From Kiritimatiellia bacterium (GTDB lineage Bacteria; Verrucomicrobiota; Kiritimatiellia; RFP12; UBA1067), in NCBI GenBank assembly GCA_024694365.1, contig JAILJX010000004.1:1-64000 (forward strand): a DNA stretch of 64,000 bases. The letters are read 5' to 3'. Positions within the stretch are counted from its first letter, which is position 1. Every line of letters starts with the position of its first letter. The notes under the pieces are model-generated. The model made no database searches, was not told the DNA's origin, and saw only the letters and a list, made by a program, of their open reading frames with translations. Shown one piece after another: positions 7,276-14,809 of this stretch. The position numbers were made by a program, and so were the translations under genes.

Positions 7276-9210
7276 TCAAAGGCGCGCTCCGGCGCGGTCG
7301 AGCACAACTCCGGGATCCTTGGCGAAGACGGAAAAACCCTTCGCCCCGGCGGGGACGGGGATTTCGGCCTCGATGAAATTGTCCTGCACGGCGACCTGCC
7401 TTCCCGCGTCGCGCTCGCCGAGATTGGAGTCGCTTTTCGGGACCGCGACGCATTCGGCCGGGCCACCGTCGAACGAGACGCGAACGCCGAGTCCGAGCCC
7501 GGGCCAAAGGGCGAAATCGGGCAGAAACCTCAAAACGAGAGTCTTCGCCCCGCCGGGAAGGCGGTAGTCCAGCCTCGCCCCTTCGCCGGCGCCGGGCTTC
7601 ACCGGAAGGAGAGCAAGCGCGCGGCCGGAGGTGCCGAGGCCGGGGACGCGAGTCCAGGCCCCTCCGCCGGCGGCGGCGCTAGAGCAAGGCTCGAGCCATT
7701 CGGGCTCCGGGACGTCGCGGCGGTATGCGGTGGCGGCGTACTCCCTGCGCGATGCGTATTCCGCGGACCCCTCGGGCGGCTCGTTCCACGGCCACTGCAT
7801 CTGCGACGACCAGCGGTTGTGCCGCGAGCCGATCCGCTTCGACTTTTTCTCCTCCAGCGTATCTATCCAGAAGCCGGACCACTTTCCGCCGTCGAGGGAG
7901 TCCCAGCGCGCGTAAAGCGGAGCGAGCGCTTCGCGAGCGGACTCTTTCGTCCATCCCTCCAGATGCACGAGCCCGGAGATGGCGAGGAACCGGGCCTGGA
8001 AGCCGACGGTCCTGAAAAAGGCGTCGCGCCTCTCCGCGGGGAGCGCCGCCTCGAGCGCGGCGTCTTCGGCGAGAAGCGCCCTGTAGCGCGCGGCGAGGGA
8101 CGCCTTCACCCCGCCGGGCAGGTTTTCAGTCCACTGCACGCACATGTGCTCGGGCTTTCTGATGAAACCGAGATTGAAGTACTCCATAAGATGGGAGAGG
8201 GCGCGGTCCTTCAGCGCGTCTTCCAAGCCGAGCTCGCTGCCGCACCACGCCGCGAGCGCCGCGGGCTGGGCGTCGGGTCCCCACGCATCGGGCCGCGCCG
8301 AGAAGCGTCCGAAGCAGTCGAGCAGCAGCTCGGCCTGGAAGACGTCGCCGGCGTTCACCATCCAGACGTCCCTCGCGCCGTTGTTCCACGCTTTCGCGCA
8401 AAGCTCGTACCACATGAACGCAGGCGGCACGGTGCACGTCTGCAGGTAGCCGTGCGGGAGGCCCCAGTAGGAGAGATGCCAGTATATGCCGCCGCCGTAC
8501 CCCTCGCACGCCGGCCCCCCGAGGCGCCTTATGTAGCCGTAATTGTCGTTCACCCACATTATAGTCGCGCCGGCGGGCACCTTCAGTCCGGCGTTGAATA
8601 TGGGCAGAACCTCCTTGTACGGACAGAACAGCATCGGCGCGCCGTCGGGCAGCATCTCCTTCTGCGCGGCGAAGACCTCCTCGAGGATGCGTTTCTTTTC
8701 TTCCGTGGATCTGCCGTCGGGCATTCTCGCGTCGTGTATGCCGCGCATGCCGATCGTCCAGAGGATCTCGCGCCCCTCGCCGCGGCGCACCCCTTCCCGC
8801 CAGTAGTCCTTGAGGAATGCTCTGTTCGACGTCCAGCTCCATTTGCCCTTGTCGGCCTCGGGCAGGTAGCAGTTGTTCCTGAGCATCGGCTCGCAGTGGC
8901 TCGTCCCGACGGCGATTCCGTACATGCCGGCGAGATCAAGATTCTCCGGACGCGACGAGAATTCGTAGCCGCCCTCGTGCATCGCGGGCCACAGCAGGTT
9001 GAGGCCTTTCGATTTCATCAGAGAGAAGACTTCCGCATACGCCCCGACGCCTATCTGCTCTTCGGCGCCGAAATGCTTCACGGCCCAAGGCCTGAGGCCC
9101 CAGTCCTCGTCGTTGATGAACAGCCCCCTGTACTTCACCCCTTCGCCGGACGAGGCGAGGGAGCAGAGGCAGACGGCAAAGGCGGCGGAGAATGCGCATG
9201 CGGCTTTCAT
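7276..9210 (-). CDS. Secreted GH115-like alpha-glucuronidase
   Basis: Probable glycoside hydrolase related to family 115, which removes (4-O-methyl)glucuronic acid from xylan side chains. 644 aa from the ATG at 9210; an upstream frame extension of 12 residues runs through the promoter and is rejected. A signal peptide (MKAACAFSAAFAVCLCSLASS) is followed at once by YRGLFINDEDWGLRPWA, the start of the GH115 TIM-barrel domain, then MLFCPYKEVLPIFNAG, WVNDNYGYIRRLGG, IYWHLSYWGLPHGYLQT and DVWMVNAGDVF. The usual N-terminal domain before the barrel is absent, so it is shorter than typical 800-1000 aa members. The last 150 residues look like a beta-sandwich. Single-gene unit with a leaderless-type promoter. 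Confidence 0.82.
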   Translation of the reverse strand: MKAACAFSAAFAVCLCSLASSGEGVKYRGLFINDEDWGLRPWAVKHFGAEEQIGVGAYAEVFSLMKSKGLNLLWPAMHEGGYEFSSRPENLDLAGMYGIAVGTSHCEPMLRNNCYLPEADKGKWSWTSNRAFLKDYWREGVRRGEGREILWTIGMRGIHDARMPDGRSTEEKKRILEEVFAAQKEMLPDGAPMLFCPYKEVLPIFNAGLKVPAGATIMWVNDNYGYIRRLGGPACEGYGGGIYWHLSYWGLPHGYLQTCTVPPAFMWYELCAKAWNNGARDVWMVNAGDVFQAELLLDCFGRFSARPDAWGPDAQPAALAAWCGSELGLEDALKDRALSHLMEYFNLGFIRKPEHMCVQWTENLPGGVKASLAARYRALLAEDAALEAALPAERRDAFFRTVGFQARFLAISGLVHLEGWTKESAREALAPLYARWDSLDGGKWSGFWIDTLEEKKSKRIGSRHNRWSSQMQWPWNEPPEGSAEYASRREYAATAYRRDVPEPEWLEPCSSAAAGGGAWTRVPGLGTSGRALALLPVKPGAGEGARLDYRLPGGAKTLVLRFLPDFALWPGLGLGVRVSFDGGPAECVAVPKSDSNLGERDAGRQVAVQDNFIEAEIPVPAGAKGFSVFAKDPGVVLDRAGARL

Positions 9211-9216
9211 GCCGCC

Positions 9217-9225
9217 ATTATACCA
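9217..9225 (-). promoter_or_regulatory. Extended -10 promoter of GH115-like gene, leaderless spacing
   Basis: TGG-TATAAT on the minus strand. The hexamer ends 6 bases before the ATG, so the start of transcription should fall on the A of the start codon. No convincing -35 and no ribosome binding site. Confidence 0.65.
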
Positions 9226-9264
9226 CAAGACTCCGCGGCGGCACACTACCCGTCAAGGGCATGC

Positions 9265-9927
9265 TCATTCATGTGGCTCGGCCTTCTTCCCCCTGCGGCT
9301 GCGCCCCTGCTCGCGGAGAATCTCCTTCGCCCTCGCCTTGAGGGTCGCGATCTCCTCTTCGATCTCCTTCAGCCGCGTCTCCTGGGCCTCGCTCTCGGGC
9401 ATTTTGTCCTTCATCAGCTTCCACGACCGGTAGCTCAGGTCGTACTCCTTGCCGAGGTTGCAGAAATTGGACGTCCCCAGGCGGTCCATAGCCTTGCATC
9501 CGCCCTCGTCGCCGCCGCCGTATCCGCCGCCGAAGCCGCGTCCGCCGCCGAAGACCCTGCCGCTCTGTCCGTAGCCGCGTCCGTTCTTGCCGGACTCCTC
9601 GGCGGGGCCGTTGCAGACGCCGTTCTCGACGATGCATTTGTGGAGCGGACATATGTACACCGGGTTGAGCGCGATGATTTTGCTCGAGCGGTATTTCTTG
9701 AACTCCTTCGACTTGGAGACTGCGACTATGTTGAACTGCGAGGTTCCGCATTTCTGCTTGTCGGAGAGACCCTCCTGCTTCGTCCCCCAGACGAATATCG
9801 GGTTCTTCTTGAGCTTGGAGGCCTCGCGGCTGAGCGCGCTTATCTTCTTGTTCACCTCCGTGACGGTTTCGGAAAACGCAGAGAGCGCGGCAAGCGCGAC
9901 TGCGGCGAAAAGGATGCATTTCTTCAT
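9265..9927 (-). CDS. Secreted protein with Gly-rich segment, function unknown
   Basis: I do not recognise this family. 220 aa from the ATG at 9927, chosen because MKKCILFAAVALAALSAFS is a clear signal peptide; an upstream ATG 8 codons earlier adds only MQKKGETA. The mature protein has a Lys/Ser-rich start, a conserved-looking block with FVWGTKQEG and NPVYICPLHKCIVENG (several Cys), a Gly/Arg-rich loop of about 30 residues (GGGRGFGGGYGGGDEGG) and a charged coiled-coil-like C-terminus (about residues 165-210). It is divergent from the thioredoxin-fold gene with facing promoters. A periplasmic or outer-surface role is only a guess. Confidence 0.6.
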   Translation of the reverse strand: MKKCILFAAVALAALSAFSETVTEVNKKISALSREASKLKKNPIFVWGTKQEGLSDKQKCGTSQFNIVAVSKSKEFKKYRSSKIIALNPVYICPLHKCIVENGVCNGPAEESGKNGRGYGQSGRVFGGGRGFGGGYGGGDEGGCKAMDRLGTSNFCNLGKEYDLSYRSWKLMKDKMPESEAQETRLKEIEEEIATLKARAKEILREQGRSRRGKKAEPHE

Positions 9928-9953
9928 GGCGGTTTCCCCTTTTTTTTGCAATC

Positions 9954-9982
9954 AGTATAGCATATATCCCCGGCATTGTAAA
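9954..9982 (-). promoter_or_regulatory. Promoter of the Gly-rich secreted protein
   Basis: TTTACA (9977-9982) and TGC-TATACT (-10 at 9954-9959) with a 17-base spacer on the minus strand. Faces the thioredoxin-gene promoter back to back. Confidence 0.65.
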
Positions 9983-9996
9983 GGACCGCCCTTTAC
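9978..9996. promoter_or_regulatory. Inverted repeat spanning both divergent -35 boxes
   Basis: GTAAAGG (9978-9984) and CCTTTAC (9990-9996) form a perfect inverted repeat with a 5-base centre. It overlaps the -35 boxes of both divergent genes, a good place for a shared regulator. Confidence 0.5.
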
Positions 9997-10020
9997 GGAC
10001 GCTCCGCAATATGGTAAAAT
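9992..10020 (+). promoter_or_regulatory. Promoter of the thioredoxin-fold gene
   Basis: TTTACG (9992-9997), 17-base spacer, TAAAAT (10015-10020) preceded by TGG. A leader of about 25 bases follows, with AAGGAG at 10042-10047 as ribosome binding site. Confidence 0.6.
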
Positions 10021-10051
10021 CTACGCATCACCCGACAAAACAAGGAGCCTC

Positions 10052-11041
10052 ATGAAGAAACTCGCACTCGCAATCTCCCTCTCGCTCGCCGCAACGATCT
10101 GCGCGGGCGCCATCGACGACACGTCCTGGAACAAGGGGCCGTCCGATCTCTGGTTCGTGAACTGGGACAAGGCCTCGGCCGAAGCGAAGAGGACGGGCAA
10201 ACCCCTTTTCGTCCTCAACACCGGCAGCGACTGGTGCCATTGGTGCATCAAGCTGAGAAAGGACGTCTTCGACCAGGAGGCGTTCAAGGCGTTTGCCGAA
10301 AAGAACCTCGTTCTCCTCTATCTCGACAACCCGCGCTTCACGCCGATCCCCGAAGACCAGAAAAACCACAACCGGCTGATCGTGCGCGCTCTCTCCTACG
10401 GCGGCGGCGTGCCGGCGGTAGGCATATACACCCACGACGGGAAGAAGTACGGAATGATCGGCGGAGGCGGAATAGGCGTAGAGCCCTATCTCGAGCGCGT
10501 CAAGAGTCTTCTCGCCAACACGCCCGAGGCCGTCGACGGACAGAGCGCACGCGCCCTCTTCTCGGACGGCTACGGCAGGCTCGCCGCAGAGGCCGCGGAG
10601 ATACAGGCGCGGCTCGCCCTCACGCCGAAAGAGGCGTTCAAGGCGAAGATCACCGGCGTCGCGATCTCCGGCAGCGGATACGAGAGCGACTACGTCTCGC
10701 TTGAATTCCTGCCGCCAGAAACACCCCTCGACGTACCCTTCGGCAAGCGCGTCGTGTTCCGCATCGAATACGACTTCCCCGCGGGCTTCGGGGCGAGGAT
10801 ATGGATGAAGCAGAACTGGCCCAAGGGGGAAGAGTCCAACGACTACTATCTGGCGACGAACGGCTCCAGCCTCTACCGCGGCAAGGGCATCGCTTTCGGA
10901 TTCCTCAACCTCCTCGACCGCGGCAAGCCCTGCACTCTCAGGTCTGTCGGCGTGAGCACGTTCTCGAGCCCGGCGCTCAGCGGCTTCCCCCACGGATGGG
11001 ACATCGGCGAGACAGCCGTCGAGATCAACTTCCGCAAATGA
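10052..11041 (+). CDS. Secreted thioredoxin-fold protein with CHWC active site
   Basis: 329 aa. The ATG at 10052 has AAGGAG 4 bases before it and begins a signal peptide (MKKLALAISLSLAATICAGA); a longer frame upstream lacks support. Residues about 30-170 are a thioredoxin-like domain: NWDKASAEAKRTGKPLFVL, then SDWCHWC with Cys62-His-Trp-Cys65 and the cis-Pro region GVPAVGIY. The WCHWC form is typical of thioredoxin_7/DUF255-like proteins rather than classical TrxA (CGPC). Residues 200-329 form an unrecognised, probably beta-rich domain. Likely acts on disulfides outside the cytoplasm. Convergent with the GH43-GH27 gene, 29 bases apart. Confidence 0.75.
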   Translation: MKKLALAISLSLAATICAGAIDDTSWNKGPSDLWFVNWDKASAEAKRTGKPLFVLNTGSDWCHWCIKLRKDVFDQEAFKAFAEKNLVLLYLDNPRFTPIPEDQKNHNRLIVRALSYGGGVPAVGIYTHDGKKYGMIGGGGIGVEPYLERVKSLLANTPEAVDGQSARALFSDGYGRLAAEAAEIQARLALTPKEAFKAKITGVAISGSGYESDYVSLEFLPPETPLDVPFGKRVVFRIEYDFPAGFGARIWMKQNWPKGEESNDYYLATNGSSLYRGKGIAFGFLNLLDRGKPCTLRSVGVSTFSSPALSGFPHGWDIGETAVEINFRK

Positions 11042-11070
11042 CCGGGCCCCGGCGGCGGGCGAAGCCGCGC

Positions 11071-13200
11071 TCAGATGCCGATGGCGACATCCACCTTGTG
11101 CGCGCGGCGGTCGAAGACGGCCGTCGCGGTGAAGCCGTCCGGCATGTCGACATGGATTTCCAGGATGTCTCCGGTGTGTCTGACGACTCTCGCGTTGCGT
11201 CCCGTCCTGTTGACGGCCAGAAGGAGAGGGTCGGTAAGAAGCGCCATCGTCCCTGGGTCGTCCTTGAGCGACGGCAGGTCGCTCCCGATCATGAGAGGCG
11301 AGCGGGCGAAGCACATGAGCGCCATCAGATAGCGCTGTTCGTCAGCCGAGAGGCGGCATTTTCTCATGCCGCCGTACCCCTTCACGCAGAGCGTCCCGAG
11401 CGGCAGCATGTCGCAGTCGGGCCATGCGCCGTCGGCATGGGGCTTCTGCAGCCAGCGTGCGGTGACGTCGGTCAAATGGTCCACCGCCCGCCAGTCGTCC
11501 CATAGATCGTTCACCATCCTCCACATGTTGGCGTTGGCGGCGACGTGTTCCGCCTCGGAGAGAGGCGTCTCGCCGGGGGAAGTCGAAAGCACGATCTTGC
11601 GTCCGCACCTGTCGATGGCCTTTCTCAGCATCTCCACTTCGTCCTTGCGGTAGATCGGGGCGGAGAGGTCGTCGCATTTTATGAAGTCGACCCCCCAGCT
11701 CGCGTAGAGCTCCATCATCGAGTCGTAGTACTCCTGCGCGCCCTTCTTGGCGGGGTCGGCCGTCAGGTTGTCCTTCAGCCATGCGCACTCGGGCCCGGGG
11801 CCTTTGACGATATCTGCGCATGTGACGCCCTCCATCCCTTTTACGGGGAGACGCCTCGCCGCGGCCTCCTTGGGGACGCCGCGCATTATGTGGATTCCGA
11901 ACTTGAGACCTTTGGAGTGGACGTAGTCGGCAAGCGGCTTGAAGCCTCTCCCGTATTTGAGGCGGGAGTCCTCCGAGGAGGGGAAGCGGTTCGGATCGGG
12001 GATGTAGCGCCCGTAGCCGTCGAGGGTGTAGACGGGGTCCTTCTGGTTGTAGTCCGCCCCGCGCTCGTTCTGGACGGTCCAGCGAATGTCGACGACGCAG
12101 TATTCGTAGCCGTGCTTGAGAAGATGCTCCGCCTGAAAGTCGGCGTTGGCCTTGTACGCGGCCTCGTCGACGAGGGGTCCGTAGCAGTCCCACGAATTCC
12201 ACCCCATCGGCGGCGCGCCCGCCCATCCGCGGAAGGCGGGGGTTTTCCCCGCGAGCCTGTCGACGATCTCCCTGTCCACCGCGAACGCGGTCCCGTGGCG
12301 CATGCCGGCGGGGAAGGACATCTCGCCCTGCGGCACCTCCTCCCACGTCCTGCCGCGGTCAAACGACCTCACCGCGCCGTAGCGGTGGTTGCGGTAGAAG
12401 TCGACGTAGACATACAGCGTGTCGCCGACGAACAGCGGACTCGGCCCCTCCACCCAATTTTGCGTTATCGGGTCCGAAACTTCCGCAGGGAAGCCATCCT
12501 TGAGACGCTTCGTCCGCGTGATGCGGATGTTCTTCTCCGCCGGAGTGTGGTTCTCGTTCTTGACGGCCATGATCCAGTCGCCGTTCTTTTCGTCGCGGAC
12601 GATCGCGGCGTCTATGGCGCTGAACCCGGGATCGAACCACAGGCGCGTCGGGGAGAACACATTGAAGTCCCTCGTCGTCGTGAGGTATATGCGGTGGTTG
12701 AGTCCGTTCTCCTTTTTGTCCATGCCGGGGATCGGCGAATGGCGGCCGGGGATCGTCGTCGCCCAGTATATGTAGAAGAGGTCCTCTTCGGCGCAGTACG
12801 TCACCTCGGGCGCCCACGCGTTGCGGGCCTCGCTCTCGCCGGCCATCACGGGGATGGCGCGCTGCGCGGACCAGTTCACGAGATCTTTGGAGCTGGCGTA
12901 TCCGATTATCCTGTCGTGCCAGCTAGAGGTCCAGACCATATGAAATGTGCCGTCGGGCCCCTGGCAGATCGACGGGTCGCGCATGAGCCTGTCCTTGCCG
13001 ATCTGCGGGACGAGGAGAGGCCTGTCGCCGTTCAGGGCGGTCCACTTCAGTCCGTCGTACGAGTATGCGAGATGCAGCCCCGCCGATTCGCCCGACCTCC
13101 CGCCGTGGCCGAAGTTGGAGAAGTACGAAAAGAGATATGCCTTTTCGGCATGGACGGAAAAAGAGAGCGCAGCCGCGGCGAGGAGGATCGGGTTTTTCAT
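11071..13200 (-). CDS. Secreted two-domain glycosidase: GH43-like N-terminus and GH27 alpha-galactosidase-like C-terminus
   Basis: 709 aa, start ATG 13200 with signal peptide MKNPILLAAAALSFSVHAEK. Residues about 20-310 are a five-bladed propeller of GH43/GH117 type: RDPSICQGPDG (Asp75), NAWAPEVTYC (Glu132), several repeated blades. Residues about 325-700 are a GH27-type barrel: GWNSWDCYG (333-341), HIMRGVPKEA, FIKCDD (probable nucleophile Asp510), WRMVNDLWDDW (acid region) and RSPLMIGSDL. Predicted to remove alpha-galactosyl or beta-arabinosyl groups together with another pentose or galactose linkage; exact substrates unknown. Frame continues 128 codons upstream over deoC and the promoter; that extension is rejected. 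Confidence 0.85.
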   Translation of the reverse strand: MKNPILLAAAALSFSVHAEKAYLFSYFSNFGHGGRSGESAGLHLAYSYDGLKWTALNGDRPLLVPQIGKDRLMRDPSICQGPDGTFHMVWTSSWHDRIIGYASSKDLVNWSAQRAIPVMAGESEARNAWAPEVTYCAEEDLFYIYWATTIPGRHSPIPGMDKKENGLNHRIYLTTTRDFNVFSPTRLWFDPGFSAIDAAIVRDEKNGDWIMAVKNENHTPAEKNIRITRTKRLKDGFPAEVSDPITQNWVEGPSPLFVGDTLYVYVDFYRNHRYGAVRSFDRGRTWEEVPQGEMSFPAGMRHGTAFAVDREIVDRLAGKTPAFRGWAGAPPMGWNSWDCYGPLVDEAAYKANADFQAEHLLKHGYEYCVVDIRWTVQNERGADYNQKDPVYTLDGYGRYIPDPNRFPSSEDSRLKYGRGFKPLADYVHSKGLKFGIHIMRGVPKEAAARRLPVKGMEGVTCADIVKGPGPECAWLKDNLTADPAKKGAQEYYDSMMELYASWGVDFIKCDDLSAPIYRKDEVEMLRKAIDRCGRKIVLSTSPGETPLSEAEHVAANANMWRMVNDLWDDWRAVDHLTDVTARWLQKPHADGAWPDCDMLPLGTLCVKGYGGMRKCRLSADEQRYLMALMCFARSPLMIGSDLPSLKDDPGTMALLTDPLLLAVNRTGRNARVVRHTGDILEIHVDMPDGFTATAVFDRRAHKVDVAIGI

Positions 13201-13206
13201 GGCGAC

Positions 13207-13215
13207 ATTATACCA
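13207..13215 (-). promoter_or_regulatory. Extended -10 promoter of GH43-GH27 gene, leaderless spacing
   Basis: TGG-TATAAT on the minus strand, ending 6 bases before the ATG, the same geometry as the GH115-like and GH53 genes. It lies in the 53-base gap after deoC. Confidence 0.65.
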
Positions 13216-13253
13216 AACTTTCGGCCGGGCGCGCCATCCCCCGATAGGGAGGG

Positions 13254-13910
13254 TCAGGAGGCCGCGATCGCGACGCCGCAGGAGCATCCGAGCCTGCTCG
13301 CCCCCGCCTCCACCATCGCGAGCGCCTGCTCGCGCGTCCTTATCCCGCCTGCGGCCTTTACGCCCATCTTCTCCCCGACGGCGCTGCGCATCAGCCGCAC
13401 GTCCGCGACTGTCGCGCCGCCCTTGCCGAATCCCGTCGACGTCTTGACGAAATCGAATCCGGCGGCGGACGCCATTCCGCACGCCTTCACCTTCTCTTCG
13501 TCCGTAAGGTTGCAGCATTCGATTATGAGCTTCGCGACGAACGGGCGGGCGCCGCTGCGGAGGGTCTTGACGATCGCGCCCCACGTCCGGCCCGCCCGCG
13601 CGGGGTCGTCCCTGAAGGCGCCGGCGTCAATCACGAAGTCGAGCTCCTCCGCACCGTCGTTCAGCGCGGCGTTGGCTTCAAAGAGGATGGTCTCGGGCTT
13701 GTTCTTTCCGAGCGGGAAGCCGACGACCGTGCATACCTTCACCCCGCTCCCCTCCAGAAGCTTTGCGCAGCGCTTCACCTCGCACGGGTGCACGCATACC
13801 GAGGCGAACCTGAATTCCCGCGCCTCGCGGCAGAGCTTCTCGATGTCGGCGGCCGTCGCGTCTGGCCTGAGGTTGGTGTGGTCGATGATGGAGGCGAGGT
13901 CTGCGTTCAT
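13254..13910 (-). CDS. deoC: Deoxyribose-phosphate aldolase
   Basis: Cytoplasmic class I aldolase that splits 2-deoxyribose 5-phosphate into glyceraldehyde 3-phosphate and acetaldehyde in deoxynucleoside breakdown. 218 aa, family length. Motifs: IDHTNLRPDAT, VCVHPCEV, VVGFPLGKN, ELDFVIDAGA, FVAKLIIECC (Schiff-base Lys137), DFVKTSTGF and VKAAGGIRT. Start ATG 13910 overlaps the stop of the radical SAM gene as ATGA and has GGAG upstream, so translation is coupled. Last gene of the KS-like operon; no deoA, deoB or deoD is nearby, so the link to nucleoside use is unclear. Confidence 0.95.
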   Translation of the reverse strand: MNADLASIIDHTNLRPDATAADIEKLCREAREFRFASVCVHPCEVKRCAKLLEGSGVKVCTVVGFPLGKNKPETILFEANAALNDGAEELDFVIDAGAFRDDPARAGRTWGAIVKTLRSGARPFVAKLIIECCNLTDEEKVKACGMASAAGFDFVKTSTGFGKGGATVADVRLMRSAVGEKMGVKAAGGIRTREQALAMVEAGASRLGCSCGVAIAAS

Positions 13911-14809
13911 TTCTGTTCTCCTTGAAGAAGTTCTGCGACGGGCATCTTTCTCCCGGCCCCGGGGACGTCCGCCACGAAGCGCGGCAGGGAGAGTCCGCCG
14001 ATTTTCCCGGCGCACTCCCTCTCCAGCGCCACGGCTTTTTCGAGCGGCACGCGAAAGCGCGAGATGCCGGCGACGGGGTCGCACTGAAAAACGTAATAGG
14101 GCCTTATGCGCGCCGCGCTCAGCGCGCGGAAAAGCCGCAGAAGCTCGCCGGCGGAGTCGTTGACGCCCCTGAGGAGAACGGTCTGGCAGCTTACGGGGAT
14201 TCCCGCGCCGACGAGCCTCGCCGCCGCCCTCTTCGCCTCCTCCGTGACTTCGTCGGCGCAGTTGAACTGTGTGTTGACCCAGACCTTCCCCGTCTTGCCG
14301 AGCCCCTGCGCGAGGCGGCGCGTCACGCGCGCGGGGTTGGTGCACGGGGCCCTCGTGCACACCCTGACGACGTCGACCTGATCGAGCGCGGCGAACGCCT
14401 CGACGAACCCGAACACGGCCGCGTCGGGCAGCGTGAGGATGTCGCCCCCCGAAAGAAGCACGTCCCTCACGTCAGGATGCGAGCGCACGTAGGCGATGCA
14501 CGCGTCGAGCTGAGCGCGCGTCCTGACGACTTCGGCGGACCCCAGCAGCCCCCTGCGGGTGCAGTGGCGGCAGTTCATGAAGCATCTGTCCGTAGTCATG
14601 ACGAGGACGCGGTCGGGGAAGCGCTGCTTGAGACCGTGGCACTTCGACGCGTGCGCAAGCTCGCCGAAGGGATCTGGTCCGTATCCGTCGTCGGTCCCGG
14701 CGTCGCGTCTGCCGGCCTCTCCGTCGTAGGCCTGCAGCGCGAAGCGCGGCGACGACGCCGCGAGCCTCCTCGAATACGCGCATACCTTCTCGGGAAATTC
14801 AGTTTTCAT
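13907..14809 (-). CDS. Lysine 2,3-aminomutase family radical SAM protein
   Basis: 300 aa. Radical SAM and PLP enzyme family that moves an amino group from alpha to beta carbon (KamA on free lysine, EpmB on lysine for EF-P). Seen: DPFGELAHASKCHGL, KQRFPDRVLVM, the cluster motif CFMNCRHC (Cys76, 80, 83), LSGGDILTL, and a C-terminal PGAGRKMPV where the family has PGGGGK with the PLP lysine. It is about 100 residues shorter than KamA, closer to EpmB, but no efp or epmA is here. Start ATG 14809 overlaps the preceding stop by 11 bases; an upstream ATG at 14848 is possible. ATGA overlap with deoC. Function in this operon unknown. Confidence 0.75.
   Translation of the reverse strand: MKTEFPEKVCAYSRRLAASSPRFALQAYDGEAGRRDAGTDDGYGPDPFGELAHASKCHGLKQRFPDRVLVMTTDRCFMNCRHCTRRGLLGSAEVVRTRAQLDACIAYVRSHPDVRDVLLSGGDILTLPDAAVFGFVEAFAALDQVDVVRVCTRAPCTNPARVTRRLAQGLGKTGKVWVNTQFNCADEVTEEAKRAAARLVGAGIPVSCQTVLLRGVNDSAGELLRLFRALSAARIRPYYVFQCDPVAGISRFRVPLEKAVALERECAGKIGGLSLPRFVADVPGAGRKMPVAELLQGEQK

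Noticed and set aside
7084-9960. Plus-strand open frame of about 960 codons and a similar one at 4542-6566
   Set aside because: Both run antisense to several real genes and cross their promoters. No domain or signal is seen.
11042-11070. Possible terminator between the convergent thioredoxin and GH43-GH27 genes
   Set aside because: Only a weak 5-bp stem (GCGGC/GCCGC) without a T-run on either strand.
13907-14809. Call of EpmB (EF-P lysine aminomutase)
   Set aside because: Size fits, but no efp or epmA is nearby and the C-terminal PGAGRK is not the EpmB form. Only the family is named.
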